From Paludibacteraceae bacterium (lineage in GTDB: Bacteria > Bacteroidota > Bacteroidia > Bacteroidales > Paludibacteraceae), in contig CAJGDW010000101.1 in NCBI GenBank assembly GCA_904502115.1, positions 1 to 5,398 on the forward strand: a DNA stretch of 5,398 bases. The letters run 5' to 3'. Of this stretch, positions 4,758-5,398 are shown piece after piece; within the stretch, counting starts at the first letter, position 1; the number at the start of each line of letters is the position of its first letter. The notes under the pieces were generated by a model that had not been told where the DNA came from, did not search any database, and saw only the letters and a program-made list of their open reading frames with translations. The translations under genes were made by a program, and so were the position numbers.

Positions 4758-5398
4758 GCCTTATTATTTTGTTTAGTCGATAACATACCGCAGGCTGCTT
4801 CGATGTCTTGTCCGCGCGATTTGCGGATGGTAACACTGATGCCGCGACGCATCAACTGGTTTTGAAATTGTTCTATTTGTGCCATGGGGGTAGGTGTGAG
4901 GCCTACATTGGGTATTTGATGAAAAGGAATCAAATTGACATGGCATGTTAAGCCGCGTAACATATCGGCCAATTTGTTGGCGCATTCGGACGTGTCGTTG
5001 AGTTGATCAAACAGGGTGTACTCAATCGATAACTTGCGTTGGTGCGACCAATCGTATTTTTTTAGCAACGACATTACGTCGTTAATGGGGTACGCTTTTT
5101 CGGCAGGAATCAACTCGCGACGTTCAAAAGCCGAGGGAGCGTGTACGCTCACCGCCAAATGACAACTGGTTTGGTCTAAAAAGGCGGGTAGGTTGGGTAA
5201 AATGCCCACTGTCGATAGGGTGATGCGCTTGGGGCTCCAACCGTATCCGTAATCGGCCGTCATAATTTCAATGGCTTTTAGCACGGCATCTAGGTTGTTG
5301 AGCGGTTCGCCCATGCCCATGAATACAATGTTGGTAAGCCTGTTGGGTTCTTTGATGCTTTGTACCTGGTTTAAGATTTCGGCCGTGGTTAAGTTGCC
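4754..5398 (-). CDS. rlmN: RlmN, 23S rRNA/tRNA adenine-C2 methyltransferase (partial, N-terminus missing)
   Basis: RlmN is a radical-SAM enzyme that methylates C2 of A2503 in 23S rRNA and of A37 in some tRNAs. The frame stays open to the right edge (5398), so the window has only the last 214 codons of a family usually near 345 residues. The visible part starts GNLTTAEILNQV, which in relatives follows shortly after the CxxxCxxC iron-sulphur motif, so those cysteines are just outside. Visible features, numbered within the fragment, are the SAM-binding VFMGMGEPLNN (25-35), the TLSTVGI segment (60-66), SVHAP (84-88), the NLIPFHQIPN region (155-164) and the C-terminal GQDIEAACGML (196-206). Its Cys203 corresponds to the mechanistic, transiently methylated Cys355 of E. 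coli RlmN. The first in-window ATG (5320) is internal and is not the start. The stop overlaps the next gene's ATG. Confidence 0.96.
   Translation of the reverse strand, partial: GNLTTAEILNQVQSIKEPNRLTNIVFMGMGEPLNNLDAVLKAIEIMTADYGYGWSPKRITLSTVGILPNLPAFLDQTSCHLAVSVHAPSAFERRELIPAEKAYPINDVMSLLKKYDWSHQRKLSIEYTLFDQLNDTSECANKLADMLRGLTCHVNLIPFHQIPNVGLTPTPMAQIEQFQNQLMRRGISVTIRKSRGQDIEAACGMLSTKQNNKA

Noticed and set aside
4754..5320. rlmN starting at the ATG at 5320
   Set aside because: That Met is part of the internal SAM-binding MGMGEP motif. The frame continues with RlmN-like sequence (GNLTTAEILNQV) to the window edge, so the gene is partial.
1..5398. Search for mobile elements, CRISPR arrays, tRNA/rRNA, riboswitches or a defence system
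   Set aside because: Coding genes fill nearly the whole window and all but the small TPR protein and DUF4837 are well-known families. No repeats, att-like sites or transposase motifs were seen.

Overview
The window looks like chromosomal DNA from a member of the Bacteroidota, most likely the Bacteroidales/Marinilabiliales side; the family or genus cannot be fixed from this sequence. The evidence is a gene order familiar from that phylum, proteins whose closest recognisable relatives are Bacteroidota forms (DUF4837 lipoprotein, the phylum's version of LptE, a PdxA with GDINGIG), the lack of clear Shine-Dalgarno sequences before the starts, and moderate GC content.

All seven genes lie on the minus strand and are read from right to left: rlmN (only its C-terminal 214 codons; the start is beyond the right edge), a DUF4837 lipoprotein gene, pdxA, a sigma-54-dependent AAA+ activator gene, lptE, a small TPR protein gene, and secG. 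The junctions are extremely tight: 4-bp ATGA overlap, 2-bp gap, 14-bp overlap, 4-bp ATGA overlap, 1-bp gap and 5-bp gap. This is almost certainly one polycistronic, translationally coupled unit whose promoter lies outside the window. A strong hairpin followed by a seven-T run (64-109) ends it 12 bases after the secG stop. No intergenic stretch is longer than about 120 bases.

The operon mixes RNA modification (RlmN), vitamin B6 synthesis (PdxA), a regulator, and envelope functions: LptE for LPS delivery to the outer membrane, SecG for protein export, and a DUF4837 lipoprotein. A shared envelope theme for the second half is inference from co-localisation.

The most interesting signal is in the left 120 bases. 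Between the terminator and the window edge, on the minus strand, is an essentially perfect sigma-54 (-24/-12) promoter, TTGGCACG-N4-TTGCA (32-48). It points left, out of the window, toward a gene that cannot be seen. It sits just downstream of an operon that encodes a sigma-54 activator with no receiver or sensor domain, which suggests a testable local regulatory link. Apart from this I see no mobile element, CRISPR array, RNA gene or unfamiliar multi-gene system; the coding part is ordinary core chromosome.
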